A DNA stretch of 16,767 nucleotides from the NCBI GenBank assembly GCA_900551885.1, contig URXS01000036.1, positions 1 to 16,767 on the forward strand, given 5' to 3'. Both the position numbers and the translations under genes were made by a program. Under the pieces are notes generated by a model that saw only the letters and a list, made by a program, of their open reading frames with translations, ran no database searches and was not told the origin of the DNA. The DNA is from an uncultured Oscillibacter sp. (GTDB lineage: Bacteria > Bacillota > Clostridia > Oscillospirales > Oscillospiraceae). Each line of letters starts with the position of its first letter. The first letter of the stretch is position 1. Shown here piece by piece: positions 5,617 through 12,032 of this stretch.

Positions 5617-7122
5617 TCAGCCGAAGATGTGAATGAAGCCGAAGTCGTTTAGCTGGCCCAGCAGCACCAGGATCATGCCGATGGGGGTAATGACCTTGAT
5701 GCACAGGTTGTAGAAGAAGTCGATCTTGGTATTGCAGCCAAGCCGCACCTCGTCCAGAACGGTTTTGGACTTGATCTCGTAGCCCACCATCAGGCTCATC
5801 AGCAGCGCGCCCAGAGGCATGGCGATGCCCTCGGACATCATGTCCATGAAGTCCAGCCAGCAGTCGTTCCAGGTGTGGATGCCGAAGGTGGCTTGGCCGG
5901 GGACCCACAGACCGTTGGAGCCCAGGCCGTCCACTGCCACCAGCACAGCCTCGACGGTGATGGCCAGGCACACGATCAGGACGATCTTGTGACGGTTGCC
6001 CACTTTGCCCTTTTCCGCTGCCCGGTCCAGGAAGAAGGTGGCGACCACTTCCACCAGGGAGATGGCGGAGGAGATAGCGGCAATCAGCACCAACAGGTAG
6101 AAAATCACGCCGAACAGAGGACCGGCGGTGCCCATGGCGTTGAACACGTCTTGCAAAGTGACGAACAGCAGGTTGGGGCCGTTGAGCTTGATGTCAGCCA
6201 GCGTCATGGCCCGCTCCAGTCCCGTGGCCGCGTCGATCACGGTGGCGCCGCTGCTGATCTGGGCAATGCCGTTGGCCACGGCGGCGGGGATGACGGCCAG
6301 GCCGGCCATCAGGGCCACCAAGGTGTCGGAGAACACGATGACCACGGAGTTTTTCACCAGGTTTTCCTGCTTGCTCAGGTAAGAACCATAGGTGAACATG
6401 ACGCCCATGGCCAGGGACAGGGAGAAGAACATCTGACCGCCGGCGGTGGCCAGGACGGTGATGAAATTGGGGGACTCTGCGATGAAGCCGGCGCTGACGG
6501 CGTAGCCGGGGACGAACATGAACTTCAGGCCTTCCGCGGCGCCGTCCATGGTCACGGCCCGGATGATGATGATCACCAGCATGACAAACAGAGCCGGCAT
6601 GCCGATCTTGTTGAACTTCTCGATGCCGCCGGAGATGCCACCCCGGTTGATCAGGAAGCAGATCACCAGGAATAACAGCGTGAACACGACACAGCCGAAG
6701 GGATTGGTCAGCATGGCGGTGAACAGGTCCGCGCCGGTTTTGATCTCTGCGCCGGCGAAGGCCAGATTGCTCATGTTCAGAGCCATGTACTCAATGCAGT
6801 AGCCACCCAGAACGGAGTAGAAGCTCATGATGATAAAGGGAGAGAATACTGCCAGCCAGCCCACCCATTTGAACTTCCTGGACAGGGTATGATAGCAACC
6901 GATAACGCCCTTTCCAACCTTGCGGCCCATGGCCAGCTCGCTGACCATGACCACGAAGCCCACGAACACGGCCAGGAACAGATATGCGATCAGGAATGTA
7001 AAACCGCCGGACTTGCCCATCTTGTACGGGAAACCCCAGATGTTGCCAAGACCGACGGCGGAACCGATGGCAGCCAACAGGAAACCAATATTGCTGCCCC
7101 AGGATCCTCGCTCATTTGCCAT
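5617..7122 (-). CDS. Sodium-dependent transporter, NSS/SNF family (LeuT fold)
   Basis: A 501-residue sodium symporter with roughly 11-12 hydrophobic segments, placing it in the neurotransmitter:sodium symporter family that imports amino acids or related amines. The TM1 signature AAIGSAVGLGNIWGFPY is at residues 17-33. The helix-4/5 loop NRGGISGGIEKFNK, the helix-6 region ATAGGQMFFSLSLAMG and the helix-8 region SSAISLVEVV all fit LeuT. At residue 30 a glycine replaces the arginine of the usual NIWRFPY, the position of the LeuT extracellular gate arginine. The start is ATG at 7122 with AAAGAGGGG upstream, preferred over the longer frame because MANERGSWGS is the normal N-terminus. It is a single gene divergent from the fusion protein at 7265. 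The substrate is unknown. Confidence 0.94.
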   Translation of the reverse strand: MANERGSWGSNIGFLLAAIGSAVGLGNIWGFPYKMGKSGGFTFLIAYLFLAVFVGFVVMVSELAMGRKVGKGVIGCYHTLSRKFKWVGWLAVFSPFIIMSFYSVLGGYCIEYMALNMSNLAFAGAEIKTGADLFTAMLTNPFGCVVFTLLFLVICFLINRGGISGGIEKFNKIGMPALFVMLVIIIIRAVTMDGAAEGLKFMFVPGYAVSAGFIAESPNFITVLATAGGQMFFSLSLAMGVMFTYGSYLSKQENLVKNSVVIVFSDTLVALMAGLAVIPAAVANGIAQISSGATVIDAATGLERAMTLADIKLNGPNLLFVTLQDVFNAMGTAGPLFGVIFYLLVLIAAISSAISLVEVVATFFLDRAAEKGKVGNRHKIVLIVCLAITVEAVLVAVDGLGSNGLWVPGQATFGIHTWNDCWLDFMDMMSEGIAMPLGALLMSLMVGYEIKSKTVLDEVRLGCNTKIDFFYNLCIKVITPIGMILVLLGQLNDFGFIHIFG

Positions 7123-7158
7123 AAAATTCCCCTCTTTCCTTGATGGATTTCTGTTAAA

Positions 7159-7187
7159 AATATACTCCTTTCCGCCAACCCCGTCAA
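7159..7187 (-). promoter_or_regulatory. Promoter of the NSS transporter
   Basis: On the minus strand: TTGACG (7187-7182), 17-bp spacer, TATATT (7164-7159), 37 bp before the start codon. Confidence 0.7.
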
Positions 7188-7264
7188 GTGCTTTCACGGT
7201 AGAAAGCGAAAAAGTGTATTTTGTAGAAAGACAAATATTTCACAATTAAGGACAGGTTAATACG

Positions 7265-8668
7265 ATGTTACAGTTTCAATCAGTGACAAAACGGGATGCA
7301 GCCAGGCTGCGGAAATATTATCAGAGCTGTAATTACGGCCTCTGCGAGTATACCGTGGGCGTCAAGCTCATGTGGCGGAACACCCTGCGGCCCGCCTGGA
7401 CCGAGGCGGCGGGCTGCCTGGTGGTCCGCAACGAGATCGACGGACAGGTGGTCTTTGATTACCCGGTGCCGGGACCGGAAGGGGACGAGGATGCCGCCCT
7501 GGAGGCCATTGAGACATACTGCCTGGAGAAGGGGATCCCTCCGGTGATCTCCGTGGTGCCGGAGTGCAAAGCGCCGCACCTGCTGGCCCGGTATCCCTAT
7601 GCCCAGGTCAGCAACGTGCGCACCTGGCGGGACTATGTGTACTACCGGGAGGATCTGCAGTTCTTTACCGGACGCCGGTACTCCGGCCAGCGCAATCACA
7701 TCAATAAATTTCGTGCCGGTTGGCCGGAGGCACACTTTCGCTCCCTGACGGCGGCGGATGAACTGGCCATCGAGCAGTTCTGGACAGACTATGAGGCAGA
7801 GTTCCCCAAGGGAGACAATGCCAAGGCCCGAAGCGAGCTGGCTTTGGCCAAAAAGATGCTGAGGCTGGTGGGGAAGCCCTGGTTCATGACGGGCGGATTC
7901 TTTGACGGAGACAAGCTGATCGGCCTGTCCATGACGGAAAAATGCGGTGATACTCTGATCATCCATATTGAGAAGGCCCTCTACTCTTACACCGGCGTCT
8001 ACCCTGCCCTGGTCCAGGCAGTGGCGGATGCCTTTGGTGAAGGGTGCCGGTGGATCAACCGGGAGGACGACGCGGCGGACCGGGGCCTTCGGACCTCCAA
8101 GCTGCAGTATGGCCCCGCGGAGCTGGCTCCCAAGTACCGTTTTGAGCCCCAGAATGAGCTGATTCGCCACGTGAAAGCCATCCCGGTCCTGAAGACGGAT
8201 CGGCTGACCCTGTCGGCTCTGACGGAGGCGGATATTCCCGCCTATAACGCTCTGGTGCTGGATGGGGAGCGCAACCGCTGGTGGGGCTACGACGACGTGG
8301 GCGGTCTGGGCGGCCCTGTGACGGAAACCAGCTTCTTTGATGTGGCCCGGCGGGATTTTGAGAATCGCCAGGCAGTGAATTTTGCCGTGCGGCTGGACGG
8401 GCAGCTCATTGGCGAGGCGGTGCTCTACCGCTTTGACTGCCGGGGCGGCGCGGAGTTGGGTTGCCGGATCGATGCCGCCCACGCCGGTCATGGCTATGGC
8501 ACCGAGGCCTTTGCCGCGGTGGCGGACTGGGCGCTGTACAAGGTGCACCTGAGCCGGGTGGTGGCCAAGTGCTACAAGGAGAACACCGCATCCTACAAGA
8601 TGCTCTCCTCCTGCATGCGAAAAAACGGACAGGACGAGACTTTCTTCTATTTTGAAAAGCTGGTGTGA
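7265..8668 (+). CDS. DUF2156 domain fused to a RimJ/RimL-type GNAT acetyltransferase
   Basis: A 467-residue two-domain protein. Residues about 1-300 match DUF2156, a double-GNAT fold related to the catalytic part of lysyl-phosphatidylglycerol synthases: RYSGQRNHINKFRAGWP (138-154), TGVYPALVQAVADAF (243-257) and WINREDDAADRGLRTSKL (263-280) are typical. Residues about 308-467 are a second GNAT domain: LKTDRLTLSALTEADIPAY (309-327), the acetyl-CoA loop region AAHAGHGYGTEAF (404-416) and NTASYKMLSSC (440-450). The first domain may transfer an aminoacyl or acyl group; the second probably acetylates an amine or protein N-terminus. Both substrates are unknown. The start is ATG with a rather weak AAGGA about 12 bases upstream. 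No membrane segments are seen, unlike full MprF. Promoter elements upstream are weak and not called. Confidence 0.87.
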   Translation: MLQFQSVTKRDAARLRKYYQSCNYGLCEYTVGVKLMWRNTLRPAWTEAAGCLVVRNEIDGQVVFDYPVPGPEGDEDAALEAIETYCLEKGIPPVISVVPECKAPHLLARYPYAQVSNVRTWRDYVYYREDLQFFTGRRYSGQRNHINKFRAGWPEAHFRSLTAADELAIEQFWTDYEAEFPKGDNAKARSELALAKKMLRLVGKPWFMTGGFFDGDKLIGLSMTEKCGDTLIIHIEKALYSYTGVYPALVQAVADAFGEGCRWINREDDAADRGLRTSKLQYGPAELAPKYRFEPQNELIRHVKAIPVLKTDRLTLSALTEADIPAYNALVLDGERNRWWGYDDVGGLGGPVTETSFFDVARRDFENRQAVNFAVRLDGQLIGEAVLYRFDCRGGAELGCRIDAAHAGHGYGTEAFAAVADWALYKVHLSRVVAKCYKENTASYKMLSSCMRKNGQDETFFYFEKLV

Positions 8669-8700
8669 GCTGTCCTCCGGTGAGGAATACGGTTCGCACC

Positions 8701-8730
8701 AAAAGGCCGCCCTGTCCGGGGCGGCCTTTT
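8701..8730 (+). terminator. Intrinsic terminator after the DUF2156-GNAT gene
   Basis: 12-bp stem AAAAGGCCGCCC / GGGCGGCCTTTT, loop TGTCCG. Both arms are identical to those of the mreB terminator at 3718-3747. Confidence 0.85.
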
Positions 8731-8749
8731 CCACAGCGTGGCGGCGTCC

Positions 8750-8778
8750 TTGCGGCGGGCGGCAAAGTATGGTATGTT
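8750..8778 (+). promoter_or_regulatory. Possible promoter of the DUF1648 gene
   Basis: TTGCGG (8750-8755), 17-bp spacer, TATGTT (8773-8778). Moderate match, with correct position between the preceding terminator and the GTG start. Confidence 0.4.
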
Positions 8779-8815
8779 GATTGCAGAGACCTCGAAAAGA
8801 GAGGAGGCGGTCACG

Positions 8816-9274
8816 GTGAAAAAGCATCCTCTGGACAAGCTCATGAACCGGCTGAGCCTGCTGGTGCTGTTGGGAACAGCGCTATTTCTGGCGCTCTATT
8901 GGCGGCATATCCCGCAGGAGGTGCCCATGCACTTTAACGCGGCCGGGGAGATCGACCGCTGGGGCTCCAAGGCGGAGCTGCTGATCCTGCCGGTGATTGC
9001 CTGGCTTTTGTACCTGCTGATGACCGTAGTGGAGCAGTTCCCCGGTGCCTGGAACACCGGTGTCAAAGTGACGGAGGAAAACCGGGAGCGGGTCTACGCT
9101 CTGCTGGGGCATATGCTCAGTACGCTGAAATTCCTGATTATGGTTATGTTTGCCTGGATCACCCTCTGGTGCGCCCTGGCCAAGCCTCTGCCGGTGTGGT
9201 TTTTGCCGGTGGTGCTGGGGGCGGTGTTTGGGGATATGATCTATTGGCTTGTCCGGGTGTTCCGTGCCCGGTGA
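8816..9274 (+). CDS. Small membrane protein with DUF1648 domain
   Basis: A 152-residue membrane protein with about four predicted transmembrane segments (roughly 12-30, 53-73, 99-121 and 127-147). The first loop carries the DUF1648 signature HIPQEVPMHFNAAGEIDRWGSK at 31-52. Such domains occur in SdpI-type immunity proteins and in many uncharacterised Firmicutes membrane proteins; the SdpI C-terminal part is not evident, so no immunity role is claimed. The GTG start at 8816 is chosen because GAGGAGG (8801-8807) sits eight bases upstream; the frame extends to an ATG at 8738, but that lies close to the preceding terminator and has no ribosome site. It is monocistronic, converging on the cytidine deaminase operon. 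Confidence 0.8.
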   Translation: MKKHPLDKLMNRLSLLVLLGTALFLALYWRHIPQEVPMHFNAAGEIDRWGSKAELLILPVIAWLLYLLMTVVEQFPGAWNTGVKVTEENRERVYALLGHMLSTLKFLIMVMFAWITLWCALAKPLPVWFLPVVLGAVFGDMIYWLVRVFRAR

Positions 9275-9302
9275 GCCTGGAATGTCTGCATTTTGGATAA
9301 AA

Positions 9303-9334
9303 CAAAGCCCGGACGCAAGAGCGTCCGGGCTTTG
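9303..9334. terminator. Terminator between DUF1648 gene and cdd
   Basis: Perfect 14-bp stem CAAAGCCCGGACGC / GCGTCCGGGCTTTG with loop AAGA. On the minus strand it runs into TTTTATCC, so it is best as the end of the cdd operon; on the plus strand the U-tract is short. Confidence 0.82.
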
Positions 9335-9345
9335 CCGTATGTAAT

Positions 9346-9750
9346 TCAGTTTTTCTCGGAACCCAGAAACTCCGGCCCGAAGCTGTGAGGCAGCAGTTCC
9401 GGCAGGGTAAAGGTCCGCTCCTCCCCGGCGCCGTTGAGGCAGATGATCTCAATGCCAGGGGCAAATTCCCGCAGCACCTGGCGGCATACGCCGCAGGGGA
9501 CGCAGAAATCGTCGCTCCGGCCTGCCACCACAATGCGCACGAAGTCCCGGTGCCCTTCACTGACGGCTTTGAACACTGCCGTCCGCTCAGCGCAGATGGT
9601 GGGGCCGAAGGCGGCATTTTCGATGTTGCAGCCGGTAAACACCGTGCCATCGGCACACTCCAGGGCGGCGCCCACGGGGAAATGGGAATAGGGGCAGTAG
9701 GACCGGTCCAGCATAGCTACCGCTGCGGCCTTCAGCTCGTCACGGGTCAT
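9346..9750 (-). CDS. cdd: Cytidine deaminase
   Basis: Zinc enzyme of 134 residues turning cytidine and deoxycytidine into uridine and deoxyuridine in pyrimidine salvage. TGCNIENAAFGPTICAERTA (39-58) gives the zinc ligand C53 and catalytic E55, and PCGVCRQ (85-91) gives C86 and C89, the all-cysteine zinc site of the tetrameric class. The length matches the small homotetrameric form. The start is ATG at 9750 with AAGGAG nine bases upstream; an in-frame TTG at 9768 would overlap that site. It is the last gene of a three-gene minus-strand operon, 26 bp behind the small lipoprotein gene, and ends at the hairpin 9303-9334. Confidence 0.94.
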   Translation of the reverse strand: MTRDELKAAAVAMLDRSYCPYSHFPVGAALECADGTVFTGCNIENAAFGPTICAERTAVFKAVSEGHRDFVRIVVAGRSDDFCVPCGVCRQVLREFAPGIEIICLNGAGEERTFTLPELLPHSFGPEFLGSEKN

Positions 9751-9776
9751 GGGCAAGCACTCCTTCAAAAAATACG

Positions 9777-10130
9777 TCAGCCGATGGTCTGGAGTTCTAC
9801 GGCCGCCACCGGCAGCGTGTCCAGCTCCGTGTCTGGGTCGGTGATGTCCGAGGTGTCGTACTGGATAACCACCCAGCCGCCCAGGGTGGGGGCGTCATAG
9901 AGGTCCATCCGCAGGCTGGACAGGGCGTCGGACACGTCCTGGGGCTCACCCCAGGCGTCCAACAGGTCCTGGCGGCGGAAGCCGGACAGGGCTTCAGTGG
10001 CCGCCTCGTCGGTCATGACCTCCACCTCTGTCAAGGCAGGGACCTCCGGTTCCTTCTCCCCGGAGCCGCAGGCGGTCAGCGCCGTCACCAGAAGCAGCGA
10101 CAGCAGGAACAGGCAGAGGCGGTGCTTCAT
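9777..10130 (-). CDS. Small lipoprotein of unknown function
   Basis: A 117-residue predicted lipoprotein, family not recognised. The type II signal peptide MKHRLCLFLLSLLLVTALTAC has its lipobox cysteine at 21, so the mature protein (about 97 residues, acidic) should be anchored outside the membrane. The segment FRRQDLLDAWGEPQDV (about 51-66) followed by GGWVVIQYD (about 84-92) recalls the small BamE/SmpA-type fold, where a helix and a G-x-P turn precede a beta strand; that is only a resemblance. It has a clean AAGGAGG ribosome site. It lies 18 bp after the deacetylase gene and 26 bp before cdd, so it is in the same operon. Confidence 0.8.
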   Translation of the reverse strand: MKHRLCLFLLSLLLVTALTACGSGEKEPEVPALTEVEVMTDEAATEALSGFRRQDLLDAWGEPQDVSDALSSLRMDLYDAPTLGGWVVIQYDTSDITDPDTELDTLPVAAVELQTIG

Positions 10131-10148
10131 ACGTGTTTCCTCCTTTTT

Positions 10149-11387
10149 TCAGGCCCAGTCGATTTCCCGCTGGGGCCGTACGTCTACATCCATAATATCC
10201 TTAGCATCGTAAAATTGCAAGTACCGGTCCCGGGAGTGGCGCAATGTGGTGCCATCCGGGTGGAGCCGATCACAGATGACCGCACAGATGTCCTTTTTGA
10301 TATAGCTGAAGCTCTCGATGCCCACAGAGGCGAAGACCCGGAACCCCTGGCTCTGGAGGTAACGGAATACCGGCCCGGTGTTCTGCCAGTCGTTGCCGTC
10401 GGGCCGCTCTCCGTGGGGGTAGAAGAGAATGGTGGTGGGGCCCACCAGGCTGCCCACCTCGTCAAACCACCGCTGAGTGTCCGCCTGGATGGACTCCAGA
10501 GACTTAGTGCCCAGGCGGATGTGGCCCCAGGTGTGGCTGCCGAAGGTCCAGCCTGTGCGCTTGAGCTCGGCGATGATAGGCTTGACCGCCTCGATCTCCT
10601 TCTGACGGTTGGCCTCCTGGGCGTCGCTCCAGCTCTGGGTGTCGGTCTGGGTGCGGTAGCCCAGGATGCCCTCATAGCCGGTGAGACTCAGGCAGCCCTT
10701 GGCACCGAAGGGGGAGAAGTCCGGGTGCTCCTCTACAAACTTGTCCAGAATGGGTACGGCGTCCAAATCCCGGCTGATCACCTCATTGCCCTGGGGGTCC
10801 TTGCCGTAGGAGGCGATCTTGCCGTCCTCCCCGATGACCAGCTTCCAGGTGAAGCCATTGGTCAGCATATACTCATAGTAGTTGACATCGTCGTAGGAGA
10901 GGATCAGCGGCTTTTTGCCCTCCGGCAGGTACAGCGTGTTCTTCACCATTTTGGGCTGGCCGTCCTCGCCGGTGGTCTCGCTCCACACGTCGCTAATATC
11001 CACCAGCACGTAGCCCTTGTCATAGACGCTTTGGAGGATTTTATCGTATTCATCCACAGTGACCATGTAGTCGTCAATACCGTTGGCCTGATTGTCCCCA
11101 TCAAAGGCCAGCTCCGGGTAGGCCACCACCGGGTGGAAGAACAGATGCTCCACAATGCCGTCGTAGGCGGCGTAGGTGACACCGTCCCGGATGCCGCCCT
11201 CCGGCATCACCGTGGGGTCGTAGATGTCATAGGGTTCCGGCTCCGGAGGCGCTTCCTCCTCCGGTTCCTGGGAGGTTTCCTCTTCACCGGCGGGGGCAGA
11301 GTCCTCCACAGTGGAAGGAGAGCCGCCGCAGGCGGTCAGAGAGAATAACAGCAAACAGGCAAGCAAAAGTGCGGTGAGGCGGCGCAT
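10149..11387 (-). CDS. Polysaccharide deacetylase (NodB-like) lipoprotein
   Basis: A 412-residue secreted lipoprotein of carbohydrate esterase family 4, which removes N-acetyl groups from peptidoglycan or a surface glycan. The signal peptide ends in LTAC with lipobox C20, followed by an acidic Pro/Glu-rich linker to about residue 55. The NodB domain begins at about 159. Motif 1 is ILSYDD, with the metal/catalytic pair D166-D167. Motif 2 is SHTWGH, with metal ligands H285 and H289. Motif 3 is replaced by LFYPHGE (321-327) in place of the usual R-x-P-Y/F-G, so the arginine is not at the standard place. A stretch of about 100 residues between motifs 1 and 2 is long for this family and probably forms an insertion. 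The start is ATG at 11387, with AAAGGAAC upstream. It is the first gene of the operon with the small lipoprotein and cdd. Confidence 0.9.
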   Translation of the reverse strand: MRRLTALLLACLLLFSLTACGGSPSTVEDSAPAGEEETSQEPEEEAPPEPEPYDIYDPTVMPEGGIRDGVTYAAYDGIVEHLFFHPVVAYPELAFDGDNQANGIDDYMVTVDEYDKILQSVYDKGYVLVDISDVWSETTGEDGQPKMVKNTLYLPEGKKPLILSYDDVNYYEYMLTNGFTWKLVIGEDGKIASYGKDPQGNEVISRDLDAVPILDKFVEEHPDFSPFGAKGCLSLTGYEGILGYRTQTDTQSWSDAQEANRQKEIEAVKPIIAELKRTGWTFGSHTWGHIRLGTKSLESIQADTQRWFDEVGSLVGPTTILFYPHGERPDGNDWQNTGPVFRYLQSQGFRVFASVGIESFSYIKKDICAVICDRLHPDGTTLRHSRDRYLQFYDAKDIMDVDVRPQREIDWA

Positions 11388-11424
11388 GGCGGGATGTTCC
11401 TTTCTGTCGAATTTGGTCGACCTT

Positions 11425-11433
11425 AGTATAACA
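11425..11433 (-). promoter_or_regulatory. Extended -10 promoter of the deacetylase operon
   Basis: On the minus strand TGTTATACT, a TGn extended -10, with a T-rich upstream stretch but no good -35. Just downstream lies an inverted repeat GTCGA-atttgg-TCGAC (11406-11421) in the leader, which could be an operator. Confidence 0.5.
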
Positions 11434-11477
11434 GGAAGCTCCGCCAAAAAGAAGAACAAAAAAATGACAAAGAACAA

Positions 11478-11500
11478 CAGGGCGGTAAAATCCCGCCCTG
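11478..11500 (-). terminator. Terminator of spoVAE
   Basis: 8-bp stem CAGGGCGG / CCGCCCTG with a 7-base loop. On the minus strand it is followed by a long T-rich stretch (TTGTTCTTTGTC, then seven T). Confidence 0.72.
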
Positions 11501-11525
11501 CTGGTTCAGAAAATTTCCCCTCGTA

Positions 11526-11882
11526 TTAACGTTTGTCGCCGGGTCGAAACACCAGCGCCATCACAAGGCCCGCTACCACCGCCGCGGCGATACCGCCGGC
11601 TGTGGCGGAGAGTCCGCCGGTAAAGACCCCCAGCCAGCCGTCCTCTGCCACGGCGGTCCGCACGCCCTTGGCCAGGGAGTGGCCGAAGCCGGTCAGAGGA
11701 ACGGTTGCCCCGGCGCCGCCCCAGTCGGCGATGGGCTGATACAGACCCAGAGCGCTGAGGACCACGCCAGCCACCACATAGCCGGTGAGAATGCGGGCGG
11801 GGGTCAGCGGGGTCCGGTCGATGAGGATCTGCCCCACGGCGCAGAGAATGCCGCCGCAGAGAAATGCGTTGAGATACTCCAT
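11526..11882 (-). CDS. spoVAE: Stage V sporulation protein AE (SpoVAE/SpoVAEb type)
   Basis: A 118-residue membrane protein of the SpoVA channel, which moves dipicolinic acid into the forespore and out on germination. The family hallmarks are plain: CAVGQILIDRTPLTPARIL (14-32), then VVAGVVLSALGLYQPIADWGGAGATVPLTGFGHSLAKG (about 36-73), then a glycine-rich C-terminal segment GGLSATAGGIAAAVVAGLVMALVF. About three hydrophobic segments are present, and length is standard. GGAGG lies eight bases before the ATG. In most spore-formers this gene sits beside spoVAC and spoVAD; here neither neighbour is a sporulation gene, so it is an orphan copy. Expression in the forespore under sigma-G is expected from the family, but no convincing sigma-G promoter was found. 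Confidence 0.92.
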   Translation of the reverse strand: MEYLNAFLCGGILCAVGQILIDRTPLTPARILTGYVVAGVVLSALGLYQPIADWGGAGATVPLTGFGHSLAKGVRTAVAEDGWLGVFTGGLSATAGGIAAAVVAGLVMALVFRPGDKR

Positions 11883-11965
11883 ACAACTTGCCTCCAGGAA
11901 GGTTCTGCCGTCAGTGTTCCCCGCCGCCAGGGCTTTATGCGGGAGCCGGCCCGGAAGAGTGGAAA

Positions 11966-12008
11966 AACAGACAGGCGGGACCGAAAGAACCGGTCCCGCC
12001 TGTCTGTT
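11966..12008 (-). terminator. Terminator of the amt-PII gene
   Basis: Perfect 18-bp stem AACAGACAGGCGGGACCG / CGGTCCCGCCTGTCTGTT with a 7-base loop. On the minus strand it runs into TTTTTCC. It begins 24 bp after the amt stop. Confidence 0.9.
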
Positions 12009-12032
12009 GAAGAGAAAGAAGCGTGTATTTAT

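Noticed and set aside
8738..8815. Upstream ATG start for the DUF1648 protein
   Set aside because: It lies 8 bp after a terminator with no ribosome site; GTG at 8816 has GAGGAGG in the right place.
7280..8827. 515-residue minus-strand frame opposite the DUF2156-GNAT gene
   Set aside because: The plus strand encodes two recognisable domains; the opposite frame is low-complexity shadow of GC-rich codons.
10122..11348. 408-residue plus-strand frame
   Set aside because: Antisense shadow of the polysaccharide deacetylase, whose signal peptide and catalytic motifs are clear.
11883..11960. Possible sigma-G promoter of spoVAE (GCATA on the minus strand)
   Set aside because: No CATAnTA-like -10 at the right distance.
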